From contig OY811985.1 in assembly GCA_963681505.1 (NCBI GenBank), forward strand, positions 4,795,183 through 4,859,182: DNA of 64,000 nt, written 5' to 3'. A program made the position numbers and the translations under genes. This document shows, one piece after another, positions 1 through 11,781 of this stretch (the first letter of the stretch is position 1; every line of letters starts with the position of its first letter). The notes beneath the pieces were generated by a model, which saw nothing but the letters and a program-made list of their open reading frames with translations, was not told the origin of the DNA and made no database searches. Source of the DNA: Eunapius fragilis (Eukaryota > Porifera > Demospongiae > Spongillida > Spongillidae).

Positions 1-1117
1 GACCGCTCGCGCAAACCAGGGCCAGCGTCGTACCAGGCTGAACTGGTAAGCCGACCGCACACACCTGCGTGTTGTATGTGTATGTGTGTAGAGTGTATGC
101 GCGTGTGTGTGTGTAGTGTATGTTGTGCATGTGTGTGCAGGCATACTATGTCAAACAGCTTATCCCATTCCCATTGGGGAAATGTCTCACCGTACGGAGA
201 TATTAAGCCAGCATACACGGGTCGACTTCAGGATGGCTTGTTGCCTGCAAACTCAAATGAATATGACCTTTTGCCCATATGCTCATTTTGAAGTTGCTGT
301 TGACAAATCTGGTGGGGGGGGGGGGGGGGGGATCCAACACGTGGTATGCAGAGGAAGGGAGCTATGAATTATAACAGGGTGTGACATCTATGTAACCTAA
401 GTGAGGTCGTGGTCTGTGGGTGGAGATGGCCATAATTCCACTCCTTTTGATCCGTTTACTGCAAGAATGTGATTGATTAAAGATCAAGAACTTTTCACAT
501 GATAGATGTGTGCTGTTTTTCCTGATTCCTTGTGTCACTGTGTAATTAGTTGTGTGTGTGTGTGTGTGTGTGCGTGTGCGTGTGTGTGTGTGCGTGTGCG
601 TGTGTGGTAAGCATAGGCGAACGTGTGCTGTTTTTCCTGATTCCTTGTGTCACTGTGTAATTAGTTGTGTGTGTATGTGTGTGTGTGTGTGTGTGGTAAG
701 CATAGGCGAACGTATGTAGGTGGTGCATCATTGAACAATGCAGTACAAATTGGCACCACATGCAAATGCAAAACGTGTGCATTGCAAAATAAACTGTACC
801 TAACCAGTAGCAACCTAACCATTACTAACCACATATGGAAATGTTGGGTGTATAGCGCTGTATTCATGTTCAATTAAACCTGACCCGTGGCTGTTATTAT
901 TGTGTGTGATCTATTTAGTTTGGAATGTTCACTGTTATGGAATGCGATCAGTAGTTAAGGGGGCTCAAATAAACATCCCATTTATAACCTTTTCTCTGTG
1001 ACCTCTCATTTGCTGTTCGCTCTCAAGGTGACTGTGGTTCACCGCGACGCCCCTGCCTACAGCTTTGGTGTTCGCCACTCAGAGGTCATCACTCCGGTTC
1101 TTGACATGGTCATCTGA
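1..1117 (+). CDS. ODF3/CIMAP (SHIPPO)-like ciliary microtubule protein, 3' end
   Basis: Partial gene entering from the left edge. Exon 1..45 reads [15 protein letters not shown] and ends at a GTAAGC donor. The last exon, 1028..1117, follows an AG acceptor in the same phase, reads [20 protein letters not shown] and ends at TGA 1115-1117. The PGPASY motif is the PGPxxY signature of STPG/SHIPPO repeats, and a C-terminus of the type 'FG.RHSE..TP' is typical of ODF3/CIMAP proteins, which coat axonemal and sperm-tail microtubules. The 982-bp intron holds TG repeats and a ~117-bp local duplication. The upstream exons lie outside the window. The family call rests on two short exons, but both carry family signatures and the splice phase fits (0/0). 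Confidence 0.7.
507..730 (+). repeat. ~117-bp tandem duplication with TG microsatellite
   Basis: The block beginning gtgtgctgtttttcctgatt occurs at about 508 and 625, each copy followed by a TG tract and then by gtggtaagcataggcgaacg (about 604 and 695). It is a local duplication inside the ODF3-like intron, with TG tracts of different length. Confidence 0.8.
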
Positions 1118-2580
1118 CCACACACCCTGAACTCCCATAAACATTGTGGTCATTCGTGTTTGCTAGTCTGTATGTGTGCATTGCGTTTGTGTGTTTGTGT
1201 TGTGTTGTCATGTCCTTGTTAGCAGTACTGGGAATTAAGGTTGGAAATTGTCACCTGCTTGCAATGAGTTTATTGCACCTGCTATGTGGCGCCATCATAT
1301 GACTTGACTGGTCATTTGAGAGGGGTTTATGTTGCCTGGCTACGGGAACAAAGTCTGCGCTGTTGTAACCATTGTTCTAGCTTTGTCTGCTTCCTCCAGA
1401 TATGGGCGTCGCACCAGTAGAAGTGTTCAGCTGGGGCCAGGTCAAGAGGTGTATTCCACTTCTCGTTACCCAGCCCAGTGCTATTTCTCCAGTAATGGGT
1501 ACCAAATCTTGCCTCCCTTAATGAAATCTGTTCCTTTAGATTTGTTTTGTCCCCAAAGAGAGCTAAAGTGGCCTTCGCAAAGGTACCCTCTTCGGTCCTA
1601 AAGGAGATTGTTGCTGAAAATTCAGTGACATCTGGGTTGAAGGTCATGATGCTTCCAAAGTGTGTTTTACCAAGCTGCCAACCCAGAGGTCGTCACTATA
1701 GTACCAATTGAGTTCCTTTGTGACCTTTGGTTGCAGGACCAATTCAGTGATCTATGGAACATGGCATTGTCTCGAGCCTTGAGCACAAATAAACAACATC
1801 GTATCAAGGACACTTCATTGAAACAGCAAATCACATCCTAATGCTATGGCTGTCGGCTAGTTGCATTCCTAAATGCTATGGCTGTCAATTAGTTGCATTC
1901 CTTGTGTACTAATCGTAAAACTACACTCAAATGTGTGGTTGAATGAATTTGAAGTCTTAAGGCAGTGTTATTAGTCATGTATCAGGAATGCATGGCTACA
2001 TCACACACTGCCCAAGCAGGAAGGAAATGATGTCTTTGTAACCTTCCCACCAGGAATGGCATGTCTCTTGTGTATTCTGTTGTGCCATTTTGCCCTTGAT
2101 ACAGTCCCCATCCACTCCTGGGGTTGTTTTTTCCAATATGACCTACAAGCAACAATAATCCTGCAATCCCCACCTTCACACAACAAAGCACTTACATGGC
2201 AGCTGCTCTGTTATGCCTGGCTGCTGCTTAGTTACCACATGCACAAATAGGGTGTTGCCTATCTCACTCATCAACCAGGAAAACTACTTTGTGATGACAC
2301 AAATATTATATAACTTCCCTCCGTACTGAAGCGATGGGCCTGGGTACAAGACTACCCTCCTCCCTTCCACCTCCGCTGGCTATATTCCCTTGCCTAAGAT
2401 GGGTTGCACGGCAAAAACTTGCCAAGACACTGGTATCACCTGGTCTTGCACCTAAATAGGAAGAAAACTGGAGGCTTTTGGCATCTAAACGCCCCAAGAG
2501 TGGGTGCCCCACAGCTCCAATCCCAACTGATATATCAACATCAATCCCTGTAGAGATCAAGCTCATGGCAATCTTGCAAT
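1118..2580. other. Intergenic, no supported gene
   Basis: This stretch follows the ODF3-like stop codon. Short open frames exist on both strands (for example around 1327-1647), but none has recognisable domains, a good start context or splice support. A ~32-bp unit (aatgctatggctgtc...gttgcattcct) is duplicated at about 1841-1903. Confidence 0.5.
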
Positions 2581-2589
2581 CATTTCCCC

Positions 2590-4515
2590 AAGCTAACTGC
2601 TGCTGGGCCTTCTGGACTCTGTATTCAACATCTTATAAATGCAGCAGAAGTGCCTATGCAGACCCCGATTTTGCACTCACCCAGGGCAGTTGTAAACCTT
2701 TTTGCTGCTGCAGGCAAGGCACCCAGTGAAATCACAGCATATTTGGCACAGGAAACCTAACTGCTTTGAATAAGTCCAAGCCAGAGTACGCTTTTGATGT
2801 CCGGCCAATAGCAGTGGGAGAAGCTCTGCACTGGTTGGTTGGAAAATGTCTCTGTGCCACAGTCAAGGTAAAGGCTGTAGCATGCTCCTTGCGGGCAGAA
2901 AAAATGGTTCACGGACTAAGGGACTCTATTGACCAACATTAGTTGGAGAATGACTTTGTTGTTTTAAAGGTGGACCTAAAAGATGCCTTTAATATGGTTT
3001 CTCGCCAGGCGGTCTTATCTGAGTGTGCTAAGCACTTTTCAGAACAGCTCCATTGGGCTAACTGGTGTTATGGCCATCACCCATTCCTTTGGGTTGCCTT
3101 ACCTCAGAGCTGGGCATTCAGCAGGGTGACCCTCTGGGGCCATTGTTGTTCATTTTGGTCCTAAGCATCCTGGTGTCAGCAATTTCAACCAGAGAGACGA
3201 TTGTGCTGGCCTCAGTTGCCATGCCTGGTACTTGGATGATGGTGCTCTGGTAGGTCCAAGGTCATCTGTGAGGAACATCTTGACTTTTCTTCAAGAGTTG
3301 GGCCCACCACTCCGACCTCCATGTTAACATCCGTAAGTGCAAGGTGTTCAGCCATAGCTCCCTCGTCATTTTCCCAGTTGGCATTAAAAAGTCCCACAAT
3401 TCGAACATCGAAATCCTGGGTTCACCACATTGCAGATGCCGACTTTTGCCAACAATTTTTTACCACAAAACGGTCTGAAGCCCAAAACCTCCTTTCAAAG
3501 CTTGTGGACGCTAGCTTGGTTGATCCTCAGGTCGCCCTAACCCTGCTCCGCATGTGTATGGTGGTTTCTGCCGGCTTGTCCGTCTTGCTCGTACCACACC
3601 TCCATCATTATCTCGTGCAGCTCTGCTGGGTTTGGTTCGCAGACAAATCCTCACCTCCGTTCTGCAGTTGCAGACTTTAATTCTGCTGTTCCTCCCAATA
3701 AAGCACTGCACATAGACTCCCTTCTCTCTGTGTCGTCAATCTCTCAAAAAGAGCTTTCATGCATATTAGATACCCACATGTTTGGACGCTTTCCTCCACT
3801 GCTAACAGAGCGCGGTTGCTTTCAGTTTCCTCACCCAATGCAACCTCCTGGCTGTCAGTTGTACCATCACAGGGGTTGGGTTTAAACCTTGATCCACCAG
3901 TACTTCAAGTTGCCATAAAGTGGTGGCTTGGTACATCCCAGGGGTCCCAGTCTGCACTTTGCCCTGGCAGTGCCCTGGACCCTCTTGGACATCATGCCAC
4001 CACTCTTGTAAGCATGTGGGGGTGATGTGGTGGCACGACACAACTCCCTTCATGATGTTCTGGCCGAAACGTGCCATCGGGCCCATCTTGGTGTCCAGGT
4101 GGAAGCTGGCAATGACCTCACGCTGACATAGCCACACCCACCCCGGTGACCTTCTGTTGACAAACTGGGCTACAGGCAAGCAGCTGCCTTTGATATTTCT
4201 GTAACCTCTCTGCTTAACACACATACTTTGATGAAAGCGGGAGTGTCTGCAGGATCAGCTGCCCCAGCCACTGAAGGACAGGGCCAGTGATGCCAAATGT
4301 GGAGAACTTGACTGGTTATGTGTTCCCCTAGCAGCAGAGACCTATGGTGCTTGGGGAAATGAAGCTATTGAACCCTTCTCTCAGCTGGCATCTCGGCTTA
4401 CTACCCTTACATGCAGGCCCAAGTCAGCTGTACTTGTGGATATCTGATGGCAGGCTCAACCTCCATCTAGTGAGGGCAAATGCTATTGCCATTCTCACCA
4501 AAAATATTGTGAATT
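2590..4515 (+). mobile_element. Decayed non-LTR-type retrotransposon (reverse transcriptase relic)
   Basis: Several frames together give the outline of a reverse transcriptase broken by frameshifts and stops. In order: GPSGLCIQHLINAAEVPMQT (about 2606), DVRPIAVGEALHWLVGK (about 2798), FVVLKVDLKDAFNMVSRQAV (about 2953), QQGDPLGPLLFIL (about 3118), and the catalytic box WYLDDGAL (3226-3249), followed by a helix continuing to 'IRKCKVFSH'. Further downstream are AAFDISVTSLLNTHTLMKAG (about 4170-4230) and AETYGAWGNEAIEPFSQLAS (about 4334-4393). Reverse transcriptases with a YxDD box copy element RNA. This copy cannot encode an active enzyme. I cannot assign the clade from this evidence; the same tail block recurs at 12460-13310. 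Confidence 0.75.
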
Positions 4516-4519
4516 GACC

Positions 4520-6160
4520 ATAGCAATTACTTTTTGTTTGGCAAGTCACCTACATGTGGTGGTTAAATCACTGCATCCTAGCATTTGATGGTACCTTCTA
4601 AAAGACCATTTGAGATCACACTGTGTTATGTCTAAGAGTTGTAGCGGACAATGGATAAGATTGTGTTCACAATTGACAGCTAAACGTTTATAGGCCAACA
4701 AAAAATATATAAATGGTGTGGACTTTAGTATCATCCATCGGCTTGTCCATACCAGCATGGGCTGCAGCTATGCCTCATGTATTTCACAGCGCACCCTTAT
4801 GACATGCATATGTTAGCGCGTGAAAGATGCATGTATTTGTATTGCTGATGATTTACTGCAAGATGGTGACGGGACATGTCAGCAAAATGCAAGTATTTTG
4901 GAGACAATATATTGTCCCTGTCAGAGTAGTGGACTTGGACTCAATACTGGCATGCCTGGTTAATGTGCCTTCTGCTTCAGCACAGTGTACATGCACCAAT
5001 GGGTGGCTTTGGCTCATTCATTGTGCTGGCTTTAATTTTAAGCCTATGCACCCAAAAATAGCTTTCTTTGTCCACCATGTGCCTTAACTTTGATAATATT
5101 AAATTAATGAATAATAATAACAATGAATAATAATAACACAGAGCACACTTGTACCATGTTCATCACATGTCCTGTACCATAAGAGATCCATGTTGTACTG
5201 TGCAGTACTGTGCAAATTTTTCATTTGTGAAATGCTATCCATTGTTTCCTGTAACTTTTTAACCTTGTTTCGATCACGGATTTAACAAAATTAAGGTTAC
5301 ATGTCATAGTTATAGATCTTATTAAAATTCATGATCAAGACGAGGTAAAAATTAAAGAGTTGCTATGGTATATATGCTCTTAACGCAACCATGGTGAAGT
5401 ACAAAGGTCATATGAGTCATCAATTCAGAGGTCTGGTACAACACATAATATGCCTATTGCCTTGCCACATGGGTCCAATTATGGTCCGAAATATTATATA
5501 CATGTCCATTATGTCTGTTACATCAGGGTTGAGCTTTAGAAGAGATTGTAACTACACCCCACCCGCTATAATCATTGTTATTGGTGTTAATCATAGACTG
5601 ACAGATATGTCTACATATTTAATTAAATGCGTTAGACTAATCAGAAAGCAGTTATCTGTTTTAGTTGATGTCAAAAAGGTTGGGGGGTGTGTACAACACA
5701 TAATATGCCTCCACATTACTGTGGGTGGTTGTGTGTTTGGATGGGTTGTGTGTGTTTGTTTTGCTTGCATGGGTTGTGTGTGGGGGGCAGCAATGCACCA
5801 ATGACATCATCTGTTGAAGAAAGCCAATAGCATAGACGCAGCACAAGGTTAGGTCTCATCAGCCAAGCAAGTGAAGGAAGCGCACACGCACTCTAAACGG
5901 CTGTCTTCAAAAATTTACATGCTTTCATGTCACCTCCCCTTACCCCAATTAAGTTAATAATATCCCGCCACTGTTTTTTCAACATCGCTCTCAGACGTAA
6001 CATCATTTACCCAGTTACACATCTTATGTGTGCACCTTTTAAGATCTTCCCACCACTATTATGACAAACACCTGTACGATATTCTCCCCTGATCAATAAC
6101 TTAAAACACACACCAGTTGACGCAAAAGTTGGGGTATATAGGGTTTCGGGGTTGGAGGGC
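4520..6160. other. Intergenic, AT-rich, no supported gene
   Basis: The stretch holds open frames up to 137 codons (5391-5804) but no domain or splice evidence. A 20-bp direct repeat, gtacaacacataatatgcct, lies at 5436-5455 and 5691-5710, exactly 255 bp apart. Together with the T/A-rich surroundings it may mark an old non-autonomous element, but I see no clear terminal inverted repeats. Confidence 0.4.
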
Positions 6161-6164
6161 GGAT

Positions 6165-6977
6165 TCAGTGGTCTATTTTCAGCACGGCAATGCGATTGTT
6201 ATCTACGTCGCACACATAGACACAGTCATCCTTGTCGACTGCGAGACCAACCGCGTACCCGTTGTTGTTGAACACGGTCACGAACTCCCCCGTCGTCTTG
6301 AACACCGACACGCGGTAATTACGTCCTCCCTCTGCAATGTACAGGTACTGTTGCGACGGGTCCAGGGCGATTGATTGAGGGCAGTGAATGAGTCCGGGCT
6401 TGTCGCCTTCGGACCCAATGCATCGGATCGGTTCGTGGTCCGAGTTGAACACCTGGATGCGGTGGTTAAAGTGGTCCGCGACGTACAGGTTCCCCGCATC
6501 GTCGGCCGTGATATCGAACGGCACGTTGAATGCTCCCAGACCGTCCCCGCGGGAACCGAACGTGTCCAGAAACTGGAGCGAGTGGCGGCTGAAAACCTCC
6601 ACTCTGTGGTTCGGCCCGTCGCACACGTAAACCTTGTCTCTGACCACCACGACCCCAAGGGCCTTTCGGAAGTCCCCGTGCGCATAGCCGCTGCGCGAGT
6701 GAGTGGAGCTAATAAGAACTCCATGCGGATCAAACTTTGACAAGCCGCTGTTTTTATCCGTTACGTATATGTTGTCATCCGCGTCGACAGCCACGCCACT
6801 CGGGTAGGTGAGCGGGGTATCGAGGACCAGCAACACGTCTCCTCCTTCCTTTTCGCGAAGGGTGACCTTGTTGGTGTTGCACTCCGTGACCAGCATCTGT
6901 CCCTTGTGGGTGAAGGCAATCGCCTGGGGTCTAGAGAGGCCCGTGATCACGTCCCTCTGCGAGTCGTTTCGAATCAT
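6165..6977 (-). CDS. NHL-repeat beta-propeller protein (copy 1)
   Basis: A 270-residue intronless frame made almost wholly of NHL repeats, the six-bladed propeller known from TRIM/LIN-41 proteins. Each blade shows the usual pattern of hydrophobic strand, 'G.....D..NIYVTD..N', and next strand, for example NIYVTDKNSGLSKF, KVYVCDGPNHRVEVF, NLYVADHFNHRIQVF and CVYVCDVDNNRIAVL. NHL propellers bind RNA or proteins. There is no RING, B-box, coiled coil, signal peptide or membrane segment, so it is either a stand-alone propeller or the last exon of a longer gene. The start ATG (6975-6977) opens directly onto the first blade. It is a diverged paralogue of the gene at 9773-10600 in the same orientation, and its start faces the AKIP1-like gene 555 bp away. 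Confidence 0.85.
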   Translation of the reverse strand: MIRNDSQRDVITGLSRPQAIAFTHKGQMLVTECNTNKVTLREKEGGDVLLVLDTPLTYPSGVAVDADDNIYVTDKNSGLSKFDPHGVLISSTHSRSGYAHGDFRKALGVVVVRDKVYVCDGPNHRVEVFSRHSLQFLDTFGSRGDGLGAFNVPFDITADDAGNLYVADHFNHRIQVFNSDHEPIRCIGSEGDKPGLIHCPQSIALDPSQQYLYIAEGGRNYRVSVFKTTGEFVTVFNNNGYAVGLAVDKDDCVYVCDVDNNRIAVLKIDH

Positions 6978-7142
6978 TCTTAAACCTATATATTATTATA
7001 CTACTACTAAGTATGGCCACCGTGCGAACTTATATCAATCGAATAGGGGCGTGGCGTTACTATTGACCACCACAAGCACATGATGTACATGTGTTGCAAA
7101 TGCCACGTACGTCATCTGTATATGTATGTCTGTATAATAAAG

Positions 7143-7179
<37 letters not shown>

Positions 7180-7189
7180 TGTGTGCGTG

Positions 7190-7388
7190 TGTGGGCGGAT
7201 ACAGGGGGTTGGGGCAAACCCCTTTCATATAAAGTTCCTCCCCTTCCCCCTTTTCCACTATGCACCACCCCCTCCCCCCCCCGTTCACTTTTCATATCGG
7301 GACACAAGCGGACAGCACCCCCTCACATTTCGCATGAGGTCTGACCTGAAACCCCACCTTTTCGAAAATCCTGTATCCGCCCCTGGTG
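7190..7388. mobile_element. Small non-autonomous DNA element with GGGCGGATACAG ends
   Basis: The left end gggcggatacag (about 7193-7204) and the right end ctgtatccgcccctgg (about 7370-7385) are inverted copies. The inner sequence continues the symmetry loosely (ggttggggcaaacccc against gaaaccccacctttt). Ends of this CAGGGGCGGAT-type are common in hAT-like MITEs. It sits in a TG/TGCG tract. A related element lies at about 59507-59798. Confidence 0.5.
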
Positions 7389-7532
7389 TGTGCGTGTGCG
7401 TGCGTGTGCGTGCGTGTACGAGCGTGCGTATTTAAAAATAAAAAGAGCGGCGTATTTCCGGTACGATAATAATACGTTATGCTTAAATTTGATTATAATA
7501 TTATTATTATTTGAACGACCATACAAACTTCC

Positions 7533-9444
7533 ATGGAGGTACGTGTTTTCGTTGCGACTGTGAAATATTACACAAATCTCTCTCATATTTCTAGCATCAG
7601 CTGGATACTATTTGCACACTTTGCAGGGTCGGACGACTAGGCAGTGATACACTTAGGAGGGCCAGAGAGAGGAACGCAATAAACTGGCCTCGCCAGCACT
7701 CGACCGTAGTTGCCAGTGCCCGCGACGTACGTGAGCAGGGGGCTGGCGCCTTGCCACTGTGCGTAAATATGCTAGAAAAATTTTTTTTTGCTTTGCAGGA
7801 GTCAGGTCCTCATGTGAGTATTGACGACGCGTTTGCGAGTTTGGAGCGTCTCATGGTTACAAGTTCAAGGGCATGTAAGGTGAGCTGCCTCGCTCAGACC
7901 ATAGATATTATGCTGAGACCTTTGGTACAATAAAAGAAACACCTATGCAACTACATTAATCGCCTCCTTACACCTGTACTGTGATCACTGACACCTCGTC
8001 TGTTACAACATACACACACCTCTCCTATTCAATCAACTCCCTCCATTTCCGTAGCACTTTCGTAACATTCAAAGACCTCCCCCCCCCCCCCCCCCTCTCA
8101 CCCCACCTGAGCGCTTTGTTCACATTGTGTGCACCCTACTGCCCCCACCCAGCAATACCACAACAGCTGCAGGCCTTTACGTGAGGGGTCTTGTGAGGAC
8201 GTGCACTGGCGCAGATACCACTCCTCTTCACGCCAGCATGCTGTCATCTCAAATCCGGTCAGACATCTGTCAATCTAAATTTTAAAATACACTTGGGGGG
8301 GGGGGGGGGGGTGCATGTGCATTCTAAATAACTACTTCTCTGCACATATGGTCTTTGGCCGTGTTTCCCTGTAAACACCGGGTTGATGTAGGTAGGTGGC
8401 TTCAGTGATCTGGTCAGTCATATCAAAATAACACCTGGGGGGGTGCATATGTACATCTGAACAAAACAACGTATGGTCACTCGTATGGGCACAATACTTC
8501 CCTCTGTGGGTTGTGCCCTCTTGCCATGCACGCAGATGCTTTCATTTGTTTGTGTCTTTGAACGTGTTTCACATAAACATTGATTTGATGTAGGCTGTCC
8601 GTGATTAGTCTTGGAAGTAGTAGACAGGCAAAGCAATATTACCTCTTGTCTGCATTTGAGTGGTTGCTCATTGTACTTGTTGTGGGGAGCATACTGCACT
8701 CATTAACTGATATGACTGGACCTTTTGTCCTACTTTAACTGGGCCTTTGATATGCATCGTACAGGTTTCCACAAGCAAAAGTAGTAATGGTAGTATTTCA
8801 AGTGCTTGTGTTATCAGTCGGGGGGAAGGGGGGGGGGGGGGGGGGGGGGCAGGGAAGCAGGTGTACAGGATTCCCACAGTGAAAATAAAAGAACGCCTTG
8901 ATCACTTGTTGAAGGGGAAAATCATAAGGTGACATATAAGTGACACATTGCTTGACAACAAAGATGTATTGATGCCAAAAGGTTTCCCAAAATAGTCAAC
9001 TGACTAGCACAATCATACTGTGGCATGTTTTGGTGCTGTTGCAGTTTCTTTTTGGTTGATAAATTTGTTACAGGTACATGAACACATGGCATCTAATGGG
9101 AGATGCAAGCATTCTTTTGTTTTTTGTTTGTGGTCAGGGGTGTTGGGCAAAGCGCACAAGAAGCTTGCATCATCATGGTGCCGTCTGCATGCATGTGTAT
9201 ACAAGTGCCGTCTGCACGCATGTGTATACACATTACACACTACAGTTGCTACATACATGCCTCCCCACCCATGCACTGATGTCCTCCCCTCCTCGTACAG
9301 TTGTCAAAACCCTCAGCTGTCCATATAGAGGCTGCCCCTGGAACGTACACAGTAACAGCTGCTCAGCCGGACGGCAGCAAAGAGACAAAGCTGAGAGTGC
9401 AGCTGGAACCAGGGAAATCAGTTGTCTTAACATTCTCTGTATGA
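7533..9444 (+). CDS. AKIP1: A-kinase-interacting protein 1 (AKIP1)-like
   Basis: Exons supported by phase: 7533..7538 (ATG GAG), 7595..7726, 7799..7879 and the last exon 9301..9444, stop TGA 9442-9444. The N-terminal helix VGRLGSDTLRRARERNAINW resembles the AKIP1 helix ending in 'ERAKRRAVDW'. Exon 3 gives DDAFASLERLMVTSSRACK, like the 'F..MAEFMDYTSSQCGK' block. The last exon gives IEAAPGTYTVTAAQPDGSKE and ends LEPGKSVVLTFSV, matching the conserved AKIP1 beta-rich C-terminus 'IEVYPGTYSVTV...VDSGQSVDLVFPV'. In vertebrates AKIP1 binds the PKA catalytic subunit and NF-kB p65. One or more middle exons between 7880 and 9300 are unresolved; 8862-8929 (reading VYRIPTVKIKERLDHLLKG) is a candidate, but its phase does not close alone. 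The family call comes from remembered family motifs, not from a search. Confidence 0.7.
8080..8850. repeat. Poly-C and poly-G runs in the AKIP1-like intron
   Basis: A C-run (about 8079-8095), a G-run (about 8295-8311) and a G-rich run (about 8820-8850) lie in the large third intron. No other element is recognisable in this intron apart from the candidate middle exon. Confidence 0.8.
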
Positions 9445-9772
9445 GAAGAGCCTAATGTAGACCAATTATTCTGTTATTGTGTCTTGATTTTTGTTTTGTT
9501 CTTTGTTGGGAAATTACGACAAGAGCAGCATTGTTTGGCTGCCATGTTTATTTGGCTTCTTCCATGAAAATCCGCGCGTCGTAACGCGCGTTTCCGTTGC
9601 CTGGCACTCTGCTATAGACAACACTTTTAAGGGGGGGGGAGTATTTTTTTTTTTCTCTTTTAGGAAGGTCAAACTAGACTTTGTGTGGAGCAACATATTT
9701 GGCAGATGGTCACTGACAGTGCAAGACAACGGGCACATTTTTTTTTTCTTTCTAAAATGAACAATAAATAGA

Positions 9773-10600
9773 TCAAAAATCACTAATATCTGATTTTAGA
9801 ACAGATATTTGGTTGTTCCCGTTGTCACACACATACACATAGCCATTCTCGTCGACAGCAACGCCGGCCGCATACCCGTTGCCACTAGTGAAGTCCCCAA
9901 ACGCTGACACAAACTCTCCCGTTATCTTGAACATCGATATACGACAGTTTCTTCCCCCCTCGGCGATGTACAAGAACTGACTGGTGGGGTCCAGGGCGAT
10001 GACTTGTGGGAAGTGGAGTCGGCCCGGCTTGTCTCCCTCACACCCGAACGTCCGCACACACTCCAGCTTCGAGTTGAAAACTTGGATACGGTGATTGTAG
10101 TGGTCGGCGACGTACAGATTCCCCGCCCCGTCGGTAGTGATGTCGAAGGGCACGTTAAAGGCTCCCGGACCGTCTCCGCGGGAACCGAACGTGACCAAGA
10201 ATTTGAGCGAGTGACGGCAAAACACTTGGATCCTGTGGTTGGGGCCGTCACACACGTAGACCCGGTCGTCCACAACCACGAGACCCAGGGCCTTCCTGAA
10301 GTCCCCTGGGACGCAGCTGTTGTTGGAATCAGTGGATTTTAAAAATTTGCCGTGCGAGTCAAACTTTGACAGCCCTTTTGTGCTGTCGGTGACGTAGATG
10401 TTATCGTCTTCGTCCACCGCGACGCCACTCGGGTAGAAGAAAGGATGGTTTAGCTCGGTCACCACATCACCCTGCTTGTCTCGGAGGGTGACCTTGTTCG
10501 CGTGCCACTTGCGCTCGGTAACAATCATTCCGCCCTTGTTGGTGAAGGCAATGGCTTGTGGCTTGGCTACACCGGTTATTACTTTGATAGGGCTTTCCAT
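9773..10600 (-). CDS. NHL-repeat beta-propeller protein (copy 2)
   Basis: A single-exon frame of 275 residues, counted from ATG at 10598-10600. The frame stays open a further 18 bases upstream but only to GTG. Blades include NIYVTDSTKGLSKFDSHGKF, RVYVCDGPNHRIQVF, NLYVADHYNHRIQVF and YVYVCDNGNNQISVL. It matches the copy at 6165-6977 blade by blade, so the two are tandem-type duplicates now separated by the AKIP1-like gene. No RING, B-box or membrane segment is visible. It ends 328 bp downstream of the AKIP1-like stop, in convergent orientation. The sequence before the ATG (ggtgacaggatgg) also looks like a possible 3' splice site, so a longer spliced protein cannot be excluded. Confidence 0.85.
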   Translation of the reverse strand: MESPIKVITGVAKPQAIAFTNKGGMIVTERKWHANKVTLRDKQGDVVTELNHPFFYPSGVAVDEDDNIYVTDSTKGLSKFDSHGKFLKSTDSNNSCVPGDFRKALGLVVVDDRVYVCDGPNHRIQVFCRHSLKFLVTFGSRGDGPGAFNVPFDITTDGAGNLYVADHYNHRIQVFNSKLECVRTFGCEGDKPGRLHFPQVIALDPTSQFLYIAEGGRNCRISMFKITGEFVSAFGDFTSGNGYAAGVAVDENGYVYVCDNGNNQISVLKSDISDF

Positions 10601-10618
10601 CCTGTCACCCGCGCGCAC

Positions 10619-11780
10619 ACTGGTTCTCTGTCAACTCGTGGTTACGGCGAAATATAATCTTTTACCCGCCCACCCCGTGTCCAGAACCAGTTAAACCTGT
10701 GTGGCACGTGCGGCATCAAGTCGAACAAGAATCGTAAATGACGTATTATCACGTGTGGTCCCCCCCCCCCCCCCATTACAGCATTTTCTTTGTACCATAC
10801 AACATGTGACAGTGTTGCATGGCTTTGGCTTTGGCACAGTACCCCCGACAGAAACTAAATTTCTCGAAATGCACCATTTTGTAAATAAAATTAAAAAGCC
10901 ATGACGTGTGGACGTTAAATGCTGCACATAGTATATATTATTTGAATCCGGTTCCATATTCAGCAATGGTTCAAAAAAGTATGGCATCCCACAGTGAAGA
11001 TCAACATATCACTCACTGCTATTAATTCCAAGGCAAAGGTAAAGTGACACTGCTACTCCTCAGTACCCATGCTAAGGAGGGTGCTCACCAAAATTACATC
11101 ATTCCATCCTCTAGCACACTGTCTCCAAGCCCACAACAGTCCTTGACAAGCCTGATTTTTTAAACACCCACCAGGCCAACCTGTTGCTTCCACCCTTCTG
11201 AGGAGCCACACTGGTGCCTTTAGACTGTATCACTGCAGTAATAACAATCAAAAAGTACAGCCCTTCATACTGAAGGCGCTGGTCTATCTGAGATTGCTGC
11301 TGCTGGCTAGAAAAAAAATTATGTACCTCATTTCATGCTGAATCAAATAACTCAGTCATTTTCTTGCTTTATTTGCAGAAAGCTATCTACCTTGTCTAGT
11401 TTGTCATTCGATTGCACTAAATAAAAATCATGGTGTTTGTCCTATATGTAGGATTTGTGAGACCTCAAGATGAATCATTGCATGCCAGGATATACAGCAA
11501 GTGGTCCCTTGAATTGATATATATGTATATATATAATTAACATATATATATATATATATATCATGTCCCATGTCCCATTGATGCCACTGACACAGTTCTT
11601 CTGGTTGATGCAAACAATGCTTTCACTCTACTCAACCACCAGACTGCCCCCCCCCCCCCATCCCCAAAATATCCGACATATGTACCATTCTATTGCTCTT
11701 CAATACATACAGGGAACACACTTAGCTGGTCGACACCACGATACTGTTCCAAGAGGGAAAATACTCAGGGTGATGCACTC
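10619..11780. other. Intergenic, no supported gene
   Basis: Contains a C-run at about 10760-10774, an AT-rich stretch with TA repeats (about 11515-11562) and a C-run near 11646. No open frame with recognisable protein features on either strand. Confidence 0.5.
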
Positions 11781-11781
11781 A

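Noticed and set aside
1327-1647. A 106-codon minus-strand frame of normal composition
   Set aside because: No recognisable domain, no splice or start support, and it lies in an otherwise gene-free stretch; could be an old element fragment but I cannot support it.
9012-9328. Possible extra AKIP1 exon starting at the acceptor near 9074
   Set aside because: The acceptor is good, but no donor gives a frame that joins both neighbours, and the sequence shows no AKIP1-like motif.
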